Origin: Bacteroidales bacterium
Lineage (GTDB): Bacteria > Bacteroidota > Bacteroidia > Bacteroidales > UBA4181
Direction: 5' to 3'
Length of the DNA: 33,002 bases
Assembly: GCA_031264715.1 (NCBI GenBank)
Contig: JAISDP010000196.1
Coordinates: 1-33,002 of the forward strand
Shown here piece after piece: positions 10,285-18,960 of this stretch (its first letter is position 1; every line of letters starts with the position of its first letter). Position numbers and translations under genes: made by a program. Under the pieces are notes generated by a model. It was not told the DNA's origin. It searched no databases and saw nothing but the letters and a program-made list of their open reading frames with translations.

Positions 10285-11282
10285 TTCACCACAGTATCGG
10301 CATAGCGACTGGGAAATGCAGCGAAAAAGCCTGACACGGGGACGCCGCTGCCGACGCAACGGATATTTGTTTCCACATTGGCCGGCGGCCCGCTGAAAAT
10401 CGGGTTCGAACCGCGTATTTCCGAGCGCACATTGCTGATGAAAGTAGCATACTCTTTCGGAATGGCATTAATATTGAGCGTCACTTTGTCGCCGGCGCGC
10501 AGTATTTCAACTTCTGCGTCTGCGTCTTCGGGGGCCTGGTTCAGGTAGTAGCACGCCACTCCGTTTATGTATTGCCCGTTAATGAATTTGTCGTCCATTA
10601 TAAAAAACTTATTGATGGTAGAGTTGACGGTCACATCGTTGATGGCGACAAAGATGCTGTAAAAATTTTCTTCGGGCATATCCTGGGCGTACAGAAGCAC
10701 TTCCACCATGTTCTTGAAAACAGCGGACGCCTGCAACCCCACCGAATCGATAAAATTGATGCGGGTAAGATATGATGACGATTGATAATGTTCGGGGACA
10801 TGATCGCCGTCGAAATCAAGGCGGACATCCAGCGTATAGGTTTTACCCTCTTCGCCGTATACATCGGCGGCTGTCTGATACAAGCCGGCCACCGTATCAT
10901 TCCTGGCCAGCGGTATCACCTTTCCGTCGTTATCCGAAACAGTAACCGTAGCATTGTTGATGCCTTCGGGACTGTCGGTAGTGAAATAGCCTGCCGAACG
11001 GGTGATCCGTATCGAATGTTGCATGGTGTCGGTGGTGATATAGCCATAAATGACTAATCGTGGCGGCGCATCGTCGGTTTCAATGCTGATGCGTTCGGTG
11101 CAGGCGGCTGCTGCAATTACCGGGAGCAAACACCATAACGCCAGCCTGACAGGCCTGATGGATGATTGCCGCAGGAAGTCTGCCGTATATTTGGAACCTG
11201 ACAGGTTGCCAGGGTATCTGTTAAAAAATTTTTCCACTGTCGGAATTAATATTTTGGGACCTGCTGCCCAATAACAGACCAA
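10260..11282 (-). CDS. DUF4249-type lipoprotein
   Basis: Lipobox-like VIAAAAC; PPRLVIYGYITTDTMQHSIRITRSAGYF...INNATVTVSDNDGKVIPL. The true start is probably internal (for example GTG near 11237), because the ORF overlaps lpxB. Confidence 0.7.
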   Translation of the reverse strand: MVCYWAAGPKILIPTVEKFFNRYPGNLSGSKYTADFLRQSSIRPVRLALWCLLPVIAAAACTERISIETDDAPPRLVIYGYITTDTMQHSIRITRSAGYFTTDSPEGINNATVTVSDNDGKVIPLARNDTVAGLYQTAADVYGEEGKTYTLDVRLDFDGDHVPEHYQSSSYLTRINFIDSVGLQASAVFKNMVEVLLYAQDMPEENFYSIFVAINDVTVNSTINKFFIMDDKFINGQYINGVACYYLNQAPEDADAEVEILRAGDKVTLNINAIPKEYATFISNVRSEIRGSNPIFSGPPANVETNIRCVGSGVPVSGFFAAFPSRYADTVVKEEFRLKK

Positions 11283-12508
11283 ACTGTTTCGGCTGCTTTT
11301 TGGGAGGGCGTCATGTCGCCGGGTTTCAATTTCAGGAGATATTGCTGCGCTTCGTCCATTTGGGCTTTTGCCTTGTCGGATTGTTGCATCAGGTCAAGTA
11401 CTTTTGGGGTGATCAACGGTTCGCGGCAGTTTTCGAGCACAAATTCGGGAATCACAAACTTGTCCGCCAGTATATTGATCAGGTTGGCATATTTTGTCCC
11501 GGCAAAATGTTTCAATATCTTGTTGGTGACGTAACCGAACCTGTAAGCGATCACATGGGGTATGCCGAAAGCCGTGAGTTCCAGCGATACCGTCCCTGAT
11601 GCGGCCAGGGCGAACATGCTTGCCTGGAAAGCGGCGTACCGTTCGTATTGTCCCATAATGATGCGGTGAGGGACTTCCAGATCGGCAAAAGCAGCTTCCA
11701 CTTCGCGGGAAATAGCAGCTACCGACGGAATCACCACATACAGGTCGGGGAACGTTTTTTTCAGTTGCAGGAGCGCCTGCCTGAAAACGGGTATCAGCCG
11801 TTTGATCTCACTGTGGCGGCTTCCCGGCAGTACCGACATCAGTGTACATTGTTCGGGTATACCGTATTTTACCTTGAAGGCAACCGGATCGTTCACTAAG
11901 TTGGCCGTGGTTTCGATAACGGGATGTCCCACGAAAGTGCAATTCAGCCCGTACTTTTCAAAATAGGGCGGTTCGTAAGGGAGTAGCGCCATCAGCCGGT
12001 CAACTAACCGGGCGACGGTTTTGGCGCGACCTTTTTTCCATGCCCACACCTGCGGCGCGACATAATGTACTTTGGGTATTTTGCAGCCTTCCTTTTTCAA
12101 CCGGGCAAGCACCTGATGTACAAAACCCCAGCTATCAACCGTTACCACCACATCGGGACGCTGCTCGCGGATATCGGCCACAACCTGTTTCACCCGCCGC
12201 AGGATGACCCGCAGTTTGGGCACCACTTCCATGATCCCCATGACGGAAATTTCGGAAATGTCGAACAGGCTTTCGAAACCCATCGCGATCATGGTTTCGC
12301 CGCCCATCCCGGCAAACCGGATGCCCGGGTCCTTATCATGCAAAGCCTGCATCAGCCTCGATGCAAGCAGGTCGCCCGACGGCTCGCCGGCAATAATGTA
12401 TACTAACTTTTGCTGTCTGTTGTCCAAATTCTGTTTTTTGATTTGTTGCCCGAAAAGGCGCAGGAACGCAAAGAAATGACAGGAAGATAATACCGAGTGG
12501 ATATACAT
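11246..12508 (-). CDS. lpxB: lipid-A-disaccharide synthase
   Basis: VYIIAGEPSGDLLASRLMQAL, GMGGETM, VHYVAPQVWAWKKGR, LPGSRHSEI, GTVSLELTAFGIPHVIAYR. The start may be the internal TTG at 12427. Confidence 0.95.
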   Translation of the reverse strand: MYIHSVLSSCHFFAFLRLFGQQIKKQNLDNRQQKLVYIIAGEPSGDLLASRLMQALHDKDPGIRFAGMGGETMIAMGFESLFDISEISVMGIMEVVPKLRVILRRVKQVVADIREQRPDVVVTVDSWGFVHQVLARLKKEGCKIPKVHYVAPQVWAWKKGRAKTVARLVDRLMALLPYEPPYFEKYGLNCTFVGHPVIETTANLVNDPVAFKVKYGIPEQCTLMSVLPGSRHSEIKRLIPVFRQALLQLKKTFPDLYVVIPSVAAISREVEAAFADLEVPHRIIMGQYERYAAFQASMFALAASGTVSLELTAFGIPHVIAYRFGYVTNKILKHFAGTKYANLINILADKFVIPEFVLENCREPLITPKVLDLMQQSDKAKAQMDEAQQYLLKLKPGDMTPSQKAAETVWSVIGQQVPKY

Positions 12509-12525
12509 CCCTGCATTTTTTTGCG

Positions 12526-12556
12526 CAAAGTTACAAAATTACAAATTGTTCGCAAC
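12526..12556 (-). promoter_or_regulatory. candidate Bacteroidetes promoter for lpxB (GTTG-N19-TAACTTTG on the minus strand)
   Basis: Plus-strand CAAAGTTA at 12526-12533, 19-nt spacer, CAAC at 12553-12556. Confidence 0.4.
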
Positions 12557-12567
12557 CCCATTTTAAT

Positions 12568-13455
12568 TTAGGCATTTGCCCGCGCATCATCAATACCTTT
12601 GATGGTTTTGCGCAGGAATGTCTCGAACTGTACGGCAAACTCACGGCGATGCAAGGCAAATTCCACGGTGGTTTTCAGGAAGTCGAGCTTATTCCCGATA
12701 TCGTACCGTTTACCTTCGATTACCGACGCGATGATATTTTCCTGTTTCAGGAGCAGGCGCAAGGCATCGGTAAGTTGCACTTCGTTGCTTTTACCGCGTT
12801 CGGTACGTTCGATGGCCGGGAAAATCTGTGGCGTCAGGATGTAGCGTCCCGCTATTGCCAGGTCGGACGGCGCTTTGTCACATTCGGGCTTTTCCACCAA
12901 TTCCGACAGTTGCATGATCCGGTTGTTCAGTTGTGTGCCGCCCACAATCCCGTAGCGTGAAACCTTGTCGCGGGGAACGCGCTCCACAGCTATGGCGCAT
13001 TGGTGATACTGGTCGTAAGCGTCGACCAGTTGCTGGGTAACCGGGATCACAGAGTTGATAATGGTATCGCCCAGGAGTACGGCAAAAGGTTCGTTGCCGC
13101 AGTGGAACCGGGCATGGTAGATGGCATCGCCCAGGCCGCAGAGTTCCTTCTGGCGGATGAAATGGATATTAGCCATATCCTCGATGTGGCGGAGCTGGTT
13201 GTACAGCGTCTCGTCCTCCTGTTCCTGTATGCGCGCATCCAGTTCGGGATTCCTGTCGAAATGGTCTTCGATGGATCGCTTGCCTTTACCGGAAATAATC
13301 AAAATATCTTCGATGCCCGAATCGACACATTCCTGCACCACGTATTGGATGACGGGCGTGTCGATAATGGGCAGCATTTCCTTTGGTTGCGCCTTGGTTG
13401 CAGGCAAAAAACGAGTCCCGAGACCTGCTGCGGGGATAACTGCTTTTCTGATCAT
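12568..13455 (-). CDS. galU: UTP--glucose-1-phosphate uridylyltransferase
   Basis: MIRKAVIPAAGLGTRFLPATKAQPKEMLPIIDTPVIQYVVQECVDSGIEDILIISGKGKRSIEDHFD. Start placed at ATG 13455; the upstream ORF extension runs into a repeat. Confidence 0.95.
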   Translation of the reverse strand: MIRKAVIPAAGLGTRFLPATKAQPKEMLPIIDTPVIQYVVQECVDSGIEDILIISGKGKRSIEDHFDRNPELDARIQEQEDETLYNQLRHIEDMANIHFIRQKELCGLGDAIYHARFHCGNEPFAVLLGDTIINSVIPVTQQLVDAYDQYHQCAIAVERVPRDKVSRYGIVGGTQLNNRIMQLSELVEKPECDKAPSDLAIAGRYILTPQIFPAIERTERGKSNEVQLTDALRLLLKQENIIASVIEGKRYDIGNKLDFLKTTVEFALHRREFAVQFETFLRKTIKGIDDARANA

Positions 13456-13464
13456 GTTTACGAT

Positions 13465-13556
13465 AGCGTTTGTAGCGTTTACAGCGCTCCTGGCGCTCAT
13501 AACGCTTGTAGCGCCGGGGCGCTTTACGTTATGAGCGTTCGGGCGTTATGAACGCC
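13465..13556. repeat. short-period array: 11 hexamers, nearly all RRCGYY, at about 9-bp pitch
   Basis: AGCGTT, AGCGTT, AGCGCT, GGCGCT, AACGCT, AGCGCC, GGCGCT, TACGTT, AGCGTT, GGCGTT, AACGCC starting at 13465, 13474, 13483, 13492, 13501, 13510, 13518, 13525, 13534, 13542, 13551. Confidence 0.8.
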
Positions 13557-14551
13557 TATAATACATAAGGTTTAATTACTCTTGCATTGATTTTCCGGAG
13601 GTTTACCACTAATTTGCTCAGGGTATCATCGTCGGGATACATGCCGATGATGGCGCCTCCCGAGCCCGAAAATTTGGCCGAAGCGCCCGATAAACGCGCA
13701 ACCCGCACAAGCTCCATGTTATTTTCGGAGATATTCATGATTTTGCACCGGAGATCGAAATTGTAATTGATCAACTGGTTCAAAGTCTTGTAATCCCTGT
13801 TGATGATGGCCTGTTTGCCTTCCACTGCCACATCGCCCAGCTCGCGGATGGTCTGGTGTACCAGTTCGTCGCCATTGTTGTAGCGTTCTTTCAGGTTGTT
13901 GAATACAGGCCCCGACACTTTGCTCAGGTCGGTCTTGTAGGCCATGTACAGTTTGGGAAGCATTGCAGGGTCCAGTCGCTGATACTTGCCGTGATTGTGC
14001 TTTTCCATGTATTTCCTGTCGAAATCCATATACACGCAGCCTTCATAAACCTGTATTACCCTGTCCTGCAAGCCGGCATTGATGGACAATTCCTCGGTTT
14101 CGGCAGCAAGCACGAGACTGGGCACCACTTCAACCGGTACCTGCACGCCGTAGAACTGCATCAAGGCGCGCATGGCGGCGGTAGCGATGGCGCTGGATCC
14201 GGCCATACCTACCTGGCGCGGTATGGACGATTCGTAGCGTATGGTGAAGTTCTTGTTTGCCAGCTTGATCCGGTTCAAATCACAATATTCGCAGAAGCGC
14301 TTGATTACGGCTTTAATCAGGCGCCTGCCTCCGTAATAACCGTTTTGCCTGATGGTTTCGGTCAGATGGTATATGTTGCGGAAACTGTTCCGGTCAACCT
14401 CCATTTCCTCTATTACCAGTTCGGGAGTTTGGTACAGTGACACGATCGCCCCGAAATTCTTGACAATAATCGAAATCGTTTTTCCAAAATACCCGTCCGA
14501 CGGATTTCCCAGCAATCCGGCACGAGCATATGCCCTACATTCTATGATCAT
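13556..14551 (-). CDS. GHMP-superfamily sugar kinase, glucuronokinase-like
   Basis: YARAGLLGNPSDGYFGKTISIIVKNFGA, IPRQVGMAGSSAIATAAM (GHMP ATP loop), AGLQDRVIQVYEGCVYMDFDRKYM, SGASAKFSGSGGAIIG; close resemblance to the plant glucuronokinase motif pattern as I know it. Confidence 0.8.
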   Translation of the reverse strand: MIIECRAYARAGLLGNPSDGYFGKTISIIVKNFGAIVSLYQTPELVIEEMEVDRNSFRNIYHLTETIRQNGYYGGRRLIKAVIKRFCEYCDLNRIKLANKNFTIRYESSIPRQVGMAGSSAIATAAMRALMQFYGVQVPVEVVPSLVLAAETEELSINAGLQDRVIQVYEGCVYMDFDRKYMEKHNHGKYQRLDPAMLPKLYMAYKTDLSKVSGPVFNNLKERYNNGDELVHQTIRELGDVAVEGKQAIINRDYKTLNQLINYNFDLRCKIMNISENNMELVRVARLSGASAKFSGSGGAIIGMYPDDDTLSKLVVNLRKINARVIKPYVL

Positions 14552-14678
14552 AATCGGAACCTGTAAAATGATTCTACTTCACGCGTCAAAAATAAGCATT
14601 TTGTTAACATGCGACGAAAAAAGACGAAAAAAGCGCATAATTGCAACCCTGTAGAGCCTGTAGAGTTTGAAAAACATT

Positions 14679-14686
14679 TATCTTTG
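14679..14686 (+). promoter_or_regulatory. possible -7 box TATCTTTG for the ECF sigma gene
   Basis: Matches TAnnTTTG 16 nt before ATG 14703. No clear -33 TTTG partner. Confidence 0.3.
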
Positions 14687-14702
14687 CCAAAAAAATACGC
14701 GA

Positions 14703-15275
14703 ATGTCCGAGTTCGATTCTGTCAATATTGCTGTAAAGGAACTGAAGGACGGTAATAAAAAAACATTTGAATGGATGTTTAAAGCCTATTACCGCGGGTT
14801 GTGTTTTTATGCAGAAGGGATCGTTGGGGAGAAAGAAGCCGCCGAAGAAATCGTAAGCGATTTCTTTATGAAATTATGGGAGAATCACGAAATCATACAC
14901 ATCACCACTTCATTGCAGGCCTATTTGTATAAAGGCATCTACAACAACAGTCTGAAATATCTGGAACACATTAAAGTATTAAATAAATACCGCGGATATG
15001 GCCGGTATATGGCTACTAACCACGACTTATTCCAACCGCAGGCCGATCAGCCTTTATCCATGCTGATATCCCGGGAGACGGTGGCCGAAATAGAAAATGC
15101 CATAGACGCCTTGCCCGCACAATGTAAGGAAGTATTCTCCCTGGCGCGTCTGGAAGGATTAAGTTATCAGGAAATAGCAGAAAAATTAGATATTTCCATT
15201 AATACAGTTCGTACACAGATCACCCGCGCAATGACTAAACTGCGGGAATCACTTGGAAAATTGATAAAAAATTAA
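14703..15275 (+). CDS. ECF-type RNA polymerase sigma-70 factor (Bacteroidetes expansion family)
   Basis: FEWMFKAYYRGLCFYAEGIVGEKEAAEEIVSDFFMKLWEN (region 2) and IDALPAQCKEVFSLARLEGLSYQEIAEKLDISINTVRTQITRAMTKLRE (region 4). ATG 14703 preferred over TTG 14667. Confidence 0.92.
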   Translation: MSEFDSVNIAVKELKDGNKKTFEWMFKAYYRGLCFYAEGIVGEKEAAEEIVSDFFMKLWENHEIIHITTSLQAYLYKGIYNNSLKYLEHIKVLNKYRGYGRYMATNHDLFQPQADQPLSMLISRETVAEIENAIDALPAQCKEVFSLARLEGLSYQEIAEKLDISINTVRTQITRAMTKLRESLGKLIKN

Positions 15276-15325
15276 AAAAATTTATTTTCCCTGTCACATC
15301 TTTTTTGTCCTAACCGGTCTTATAA

Positions 15326-15364
15326 TGTGATCGGCTTATCCGGTGAAGGATAACCCGTATCACA
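15326..15364. other. imperfect inverted repeat/hairpin downstream of the sigma gene
   Basis: TGTGATCGGCTTATCC - GGTGAA - GGATAACCCGTATCACA; the arms pair with one bulge and one mismatch. Confidence 0.6.
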
Positions 15365-15685
15365 TATCTGTAAAAAGTTATTCAAAATAAATCACTTAAC
15401 CTGTTTTGCCAATGGAGTAATCTGCAAGTAAATTAAAATACTGATCCTTTGCGAAAATAATAGATGTTTCGTAGAGGAGGAAAATTATAATTAAGAGATG
15501 CGAAATAAACAAGAAAGATATAACGGCTTTATGATGTGATGTGTAGCAAACAGTGCGTCGAATGTGTGTACATTGGACAGGATGCAACAACATTGAACAT
15601 TTATATCATTGATGTGTTATTTATTTTTCATCCCTAAAGAGAATTATACGAGCGAATTTTATAACAAATCTTAAATTACGGTTTT

Positions 15686-18600
15686 ATGCAAAAACTATTA
15701 GAAAATAGATTTTTCAAATTGAATGGCGAGGCTTTAAAACTATTGGGTTTATTGCCTGTCATGGTTTTTATGTTATCTGCTCCTTTATACGGGCAGGATG
15801 CACGCCAGATAACAGGCGTGGTGAAGAGCGCTGATGGCGAAACGATGCCAGGCGTAAACGTGGTTGAGCGAGGGACAACCAACGGTATAGCAACCAATAT
15901 TGACGGACAGTATTCTATCAGAGTCCCCAACAACGATACGGTCGTTTTGATTTTTTCGTCCGTTGGCTATGACCGTCAAGAGATTACCATTGGGAATTTG
16001 AGGACTGTCAATGTTGTGATGAACGAATCGAGCCAGCAACTTGACGAAGTGGTGGTAGTAGGTTATGGTATTCAGTCAAAAGCGAGTGTCGTGGGATCTA
16101 TTGTGCAAGCTTCCGGAGACGATTTGAAACGTGCAGTGAGCGGTTCCGATATTACTGCTGCTTTATCCTCGCAATTGCCGGGGGTTATCTCCTTGACGTC
16201 TTCGGGCGAACCGGGTGGAATCCTTACCGGGGAAAGTTCGACCAACCTCTATATTCGCGGGCAAAATACATGGAACAACTCAGGTCCGCTGGTACTTGTC
16301 GACGGGGTTGAACGCCCCTTAATGAGCGTTGATCCCAACGAGGTTGAATCGGTTTCGGTTTTGAAAGATGCTTCGGCAACAGCTGTTTACGGGGTAAAAG
16401 GCGCCAACGGCGTACTTCTTATCACTACCAAACGCGGAATCGAAGGTAAGACTAAATTGTCTGTCAATTATACGGCAACAGGAATCATGTTGTCTAAATT
16501 ACCCGGAATGTTGGATTCCTATGACGCTTTGATGGCAAAAAATGAAATGATAGAACGCGAGGTTTCTCTTCGCGAAGCCTCGTGGGCTGATTATACTCCG
16601 TACGAAGTCGTGGCGCGTTACAAGTACAGGCAATCGCCTGAAGACAAGTATATTTTTCCGAATGTTGACTGGAAAGATGAGATGTTCAAAAAGATGGGAT
16701 TTCAGCATCGGGTAAACGTCAATGCACAGGGCGGAAACAAGACGATCAAGTATTTTGGTCAACTGTCCTATTTATACGAAGGCGATATGATGAAGAAGTA
16801 TGACAACGGTAAGGGATATGACCCAAGTTATGCCGCCAACCGTTTCAATTTCAGAAGCAATATTGATGTTAACCTGACAAGTACTACGAAATTTAAAATG
16901 AACCTGGCAGGATCATTCAGTCAAAAGAATACCAATTATAATAACACCGGTTCTACCGGTCGTGCTGACCAATGGATGTGGGCTGCCGTATACGGTTTGG
17001 CGCCGGATTTATTCCCTGCACAGTATCCCGACGGGTATTGGGGCGCTTATTCCGAGGGAGGTAACAATACCGTAAATCCCGCAGCAGTTGTTGCCAATAT
17101 GGGCGTGCGCAAAGCGCGGGAAACCCAGTTGCAGTCCAATTTCGTGCTGGAGCAGGATTTGAAAATGATTACCAAAGGTTTGAATGCGGCGGTAACGCTG
17201 GCTTTTGATAACAGGATACGATCTGAAGGCGGTATTTACGACGTTGCCAATCATGGCAGGCCCGGCGAAGAAGCGACAAATATTGCTTACAGGCAGATTT
17301 ATCCTTCCAGGTATCTTGAAAATCCGGATGATGAGAGCTATTATACCGTATATTTGCCCGCCTCTTCAGGCGACTACGACTGGTATGTGCGCCCGTGGAG
17401 CATCCGCCAGGAGGGAGTCGCTACAGGTCTGGAAAATAGCTGGACGAGCAGATTGCCGGTCGACAGGTTTTTAATGTATCAGTTTCAATTAACTTATGCA
17501 CGAAAATTTGGCAGTCATTCGGTAGGGGCGACAGGAGTATTCAAACGGGAAGAAAGCGCTAAGGGAGCCGAATTTAAACGTTACAGGGAAGACTGGGTTT
17601 TCCGCGTCACCTATGATTACGCTTCGCGCTATATGTTCGAGTTCAACGGCGCTTATAACGGTTCCGAAAAATTCGGTCCGGGTTACCGGTTCGACTTTTT
17701 CCCGTCGTTAGGACTGGGATGGTATATCTCAAACGAACGCTTTTTCTCGAATATCAAATGGGTCGATCGTCTTAAAGTACGGTACAGCATAGGTATAGCA
17801 GGGGCTGACGATGCAGGCGGCAGATATCTTTATGAACAGCAGTATGCATACGGCGGCGCTGCCCATTTGGTCTATAATGCCAATAACAATAGCCCGTATT
17901 CCTTTTACCGCATCGCCAGCAAAGCCAATCCCGATGCCCGGTGGGAACAGGCTTTGAAGACCAATTACGGTTTGGAATTCGGCATATTGAAAAACCTTGT
18001 TTCATTGAGTTTTGATTACTTTACCGAAAACCGTACCGACATTTTGATTGCCGGAAACAACAGGTCTGTTCCGGTATATTATGGATTCAGTCCGCCTGCG
18101 GTCAATTCGGGTCAAGTTAAATCGAACGGGTTCGAAATAGAGTTGGGGCTTAACAAATCCATTAATAAAGACATTGATGTCTGGGCGAAATTTTCGTTAA
18201 CGCATACCCGGAATAAGGTTATATTCAGGGATGACCCGCCTCTGGCCGATGATCACATGAAAGCCCAGGATTTTAGGATTGGCCAAAATAAGAGAGTGCT
18301 GAACACCGGATATTTTTACAATAACTGGGATGAGGTATGGGCGAGCGCGCCTACTGAAACCAACGATCTCCAAAAGCTTCCGGGTTATTATGACCAGATT
18401 GATTACGATGGCAATGGCGTCATTAGCAGTACTTACGATTCAGCTCCGGTGGGATATTCCGAAGTGCCTGAAAATACAGGCAGTTTGACGCTGGGCGCGT
18501 CATACAGGGGGCTGTCCTTCACTATCCAGTTCTTTGGGGCGAACAATAGCAACCGTTACATTGGCTGGGATAATTACCGGAACAATACGAATGTTGTATA

Positions 18601-18940
18601 TGATCATGTAGGCAATTACTGGTCGAAAGACAATCCGAATGCAAGTTCATTTCTTCCCCGGTGGCAAACGTATGCGGAAAACATCGGACACTATTATCTG
18701 TACGATGCTTCCTTTATCAGATTACAAAATGTAGAGTTGGGTTATTCTTTCTCCAATGCCGGATGGGCTAAAAAGGCAGGAATTTCCAATTTAAGGATTT
18801 TTATGAACGGCAATAATTTGTTTTTTTGGTCGAAATTACCTGACGACCGGCAAACAACCTATTCCGGTGCGGGCAGTGCAACCGAGGGTTCATATCCTTC
18901 CACCAGGAGAATCAATTTAGGAGTAGAAATATCATTTTAA
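15686..18940 (+). CDS. SusC/RagA-family TonB-linked outer-membrane protein
   Basis: Signal peptide, carboxypeptidase-regulatory-like domain (ITGVVKSADGETMPGVNVVERGT), LDEVVVVGYG, plug domain (VLVDGVERPL..VESVSVLKDASATAVYGVKGANGVLLITTKRG). Confidence 0.97.
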   Translation: MQKLLENRFFKLNGEALKLLGLLPVMVFMLSAPLYGQDARQITGVVKSADGETMPGVNVVERGTTNGIATNIDGQYSIRVPNNDTVVLIFSSVGYDRQEITIGNLRTVNVVMNESSQQLDEVVVVGYGIQSKASVVGSIVQASGDDLKRAVSGSDITAALSSQLPGVISLTSSGEPGGILTGESSTNLYIRGQNTWNNSGPLVLVDGVERPLMSVDPNEVESVSVLKDASATAVYGVKGANGVLLITTKRGIEGKTKLSVNYTATGIMLSKLPGMLDSYDALMAKNEMIEREVSLREASWADYTPYEVVARYKYRQSPEDKYIFPNVDWKDEMFKKMGFQHRVNVNAQGGNKTIKYFGQLSYLYEGDMMKKYDNGKGYDPSYAANRFNFRSNIDVNLTSTTKFKMNLAGSFSQKNTNYNNTGSTGRADQWMWAAVYGLAPDLFPAQYPDGYWGAYSEGGNNTVNPAAVVANMGVRKARETQLQSNFVLEQDLKMITKGLNAAVTLAFDNRIRSEGGIYDVANHGRPGEEATNIAYRQIYPSRYLENPDDESYYTVYLPASSGDYDWYVRPWSIRQEGVATGLENSWTSRLPVDRFLMYQFQLTYARKFGSHSVGATGVFKREESAKGAEFKRYREDWVFRVTYDYASRYMFEFNGAYNGSEKFGPGYRFDFFPSLGLGWYISNERFFSNIKWVDRLKVRYSIGIAGADDAGGRYLYEQQYAYGGAAHLVYNANNNSPYSFYRIASKANPDARWEQALKTNYGLEFGILKNLVSLSFDYFTENRTDILIAGNNRSVPVYYGFSPPAVNSGQVKSNGFEIELGLNKSINKDIDVWAKFSLTHTRNKVIFRDDPPLADDHMKAQDFRIGQNKRVLNTGYFYNNWDEVWASAPTETNDLQKLPGYYDQIDYDGNGVISSTYDSAPVGYSEVPENTGSLTLGASYRGLSFTIQFFGANNSNRYIGWDNYRNNTNVVYDHVGNYWSKDNPNASSFLPRWQTYAENIGHYYLYDASFIRLQNVELGYSFSNAGWAKKAGISNLRIFMNGNNLFFWSKLPDDRQTTYSGAGSATEGSYPSTRRINLGVEISF

Positions 18941-18960
18941 CAAAGAAAAACTGAATAAAA

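Noticed and set aside
12599-13551. Plus-strand ORFs (e.g. 13000-13551, 183 aa; 13121-13534, 137 aa)
   Set aside because: Antisense to galU and extending into the RRCGYY ladder; no supporting motifs.
15396-15593. 65-aa minus-strand ORF in the sigma-susC gap as a possible anti-sigma
   Set aside because: Wrong strand, no FecR-like sequence, low-complexity hydrophobic stretch in AT-rich DNA; treated as non-coding.
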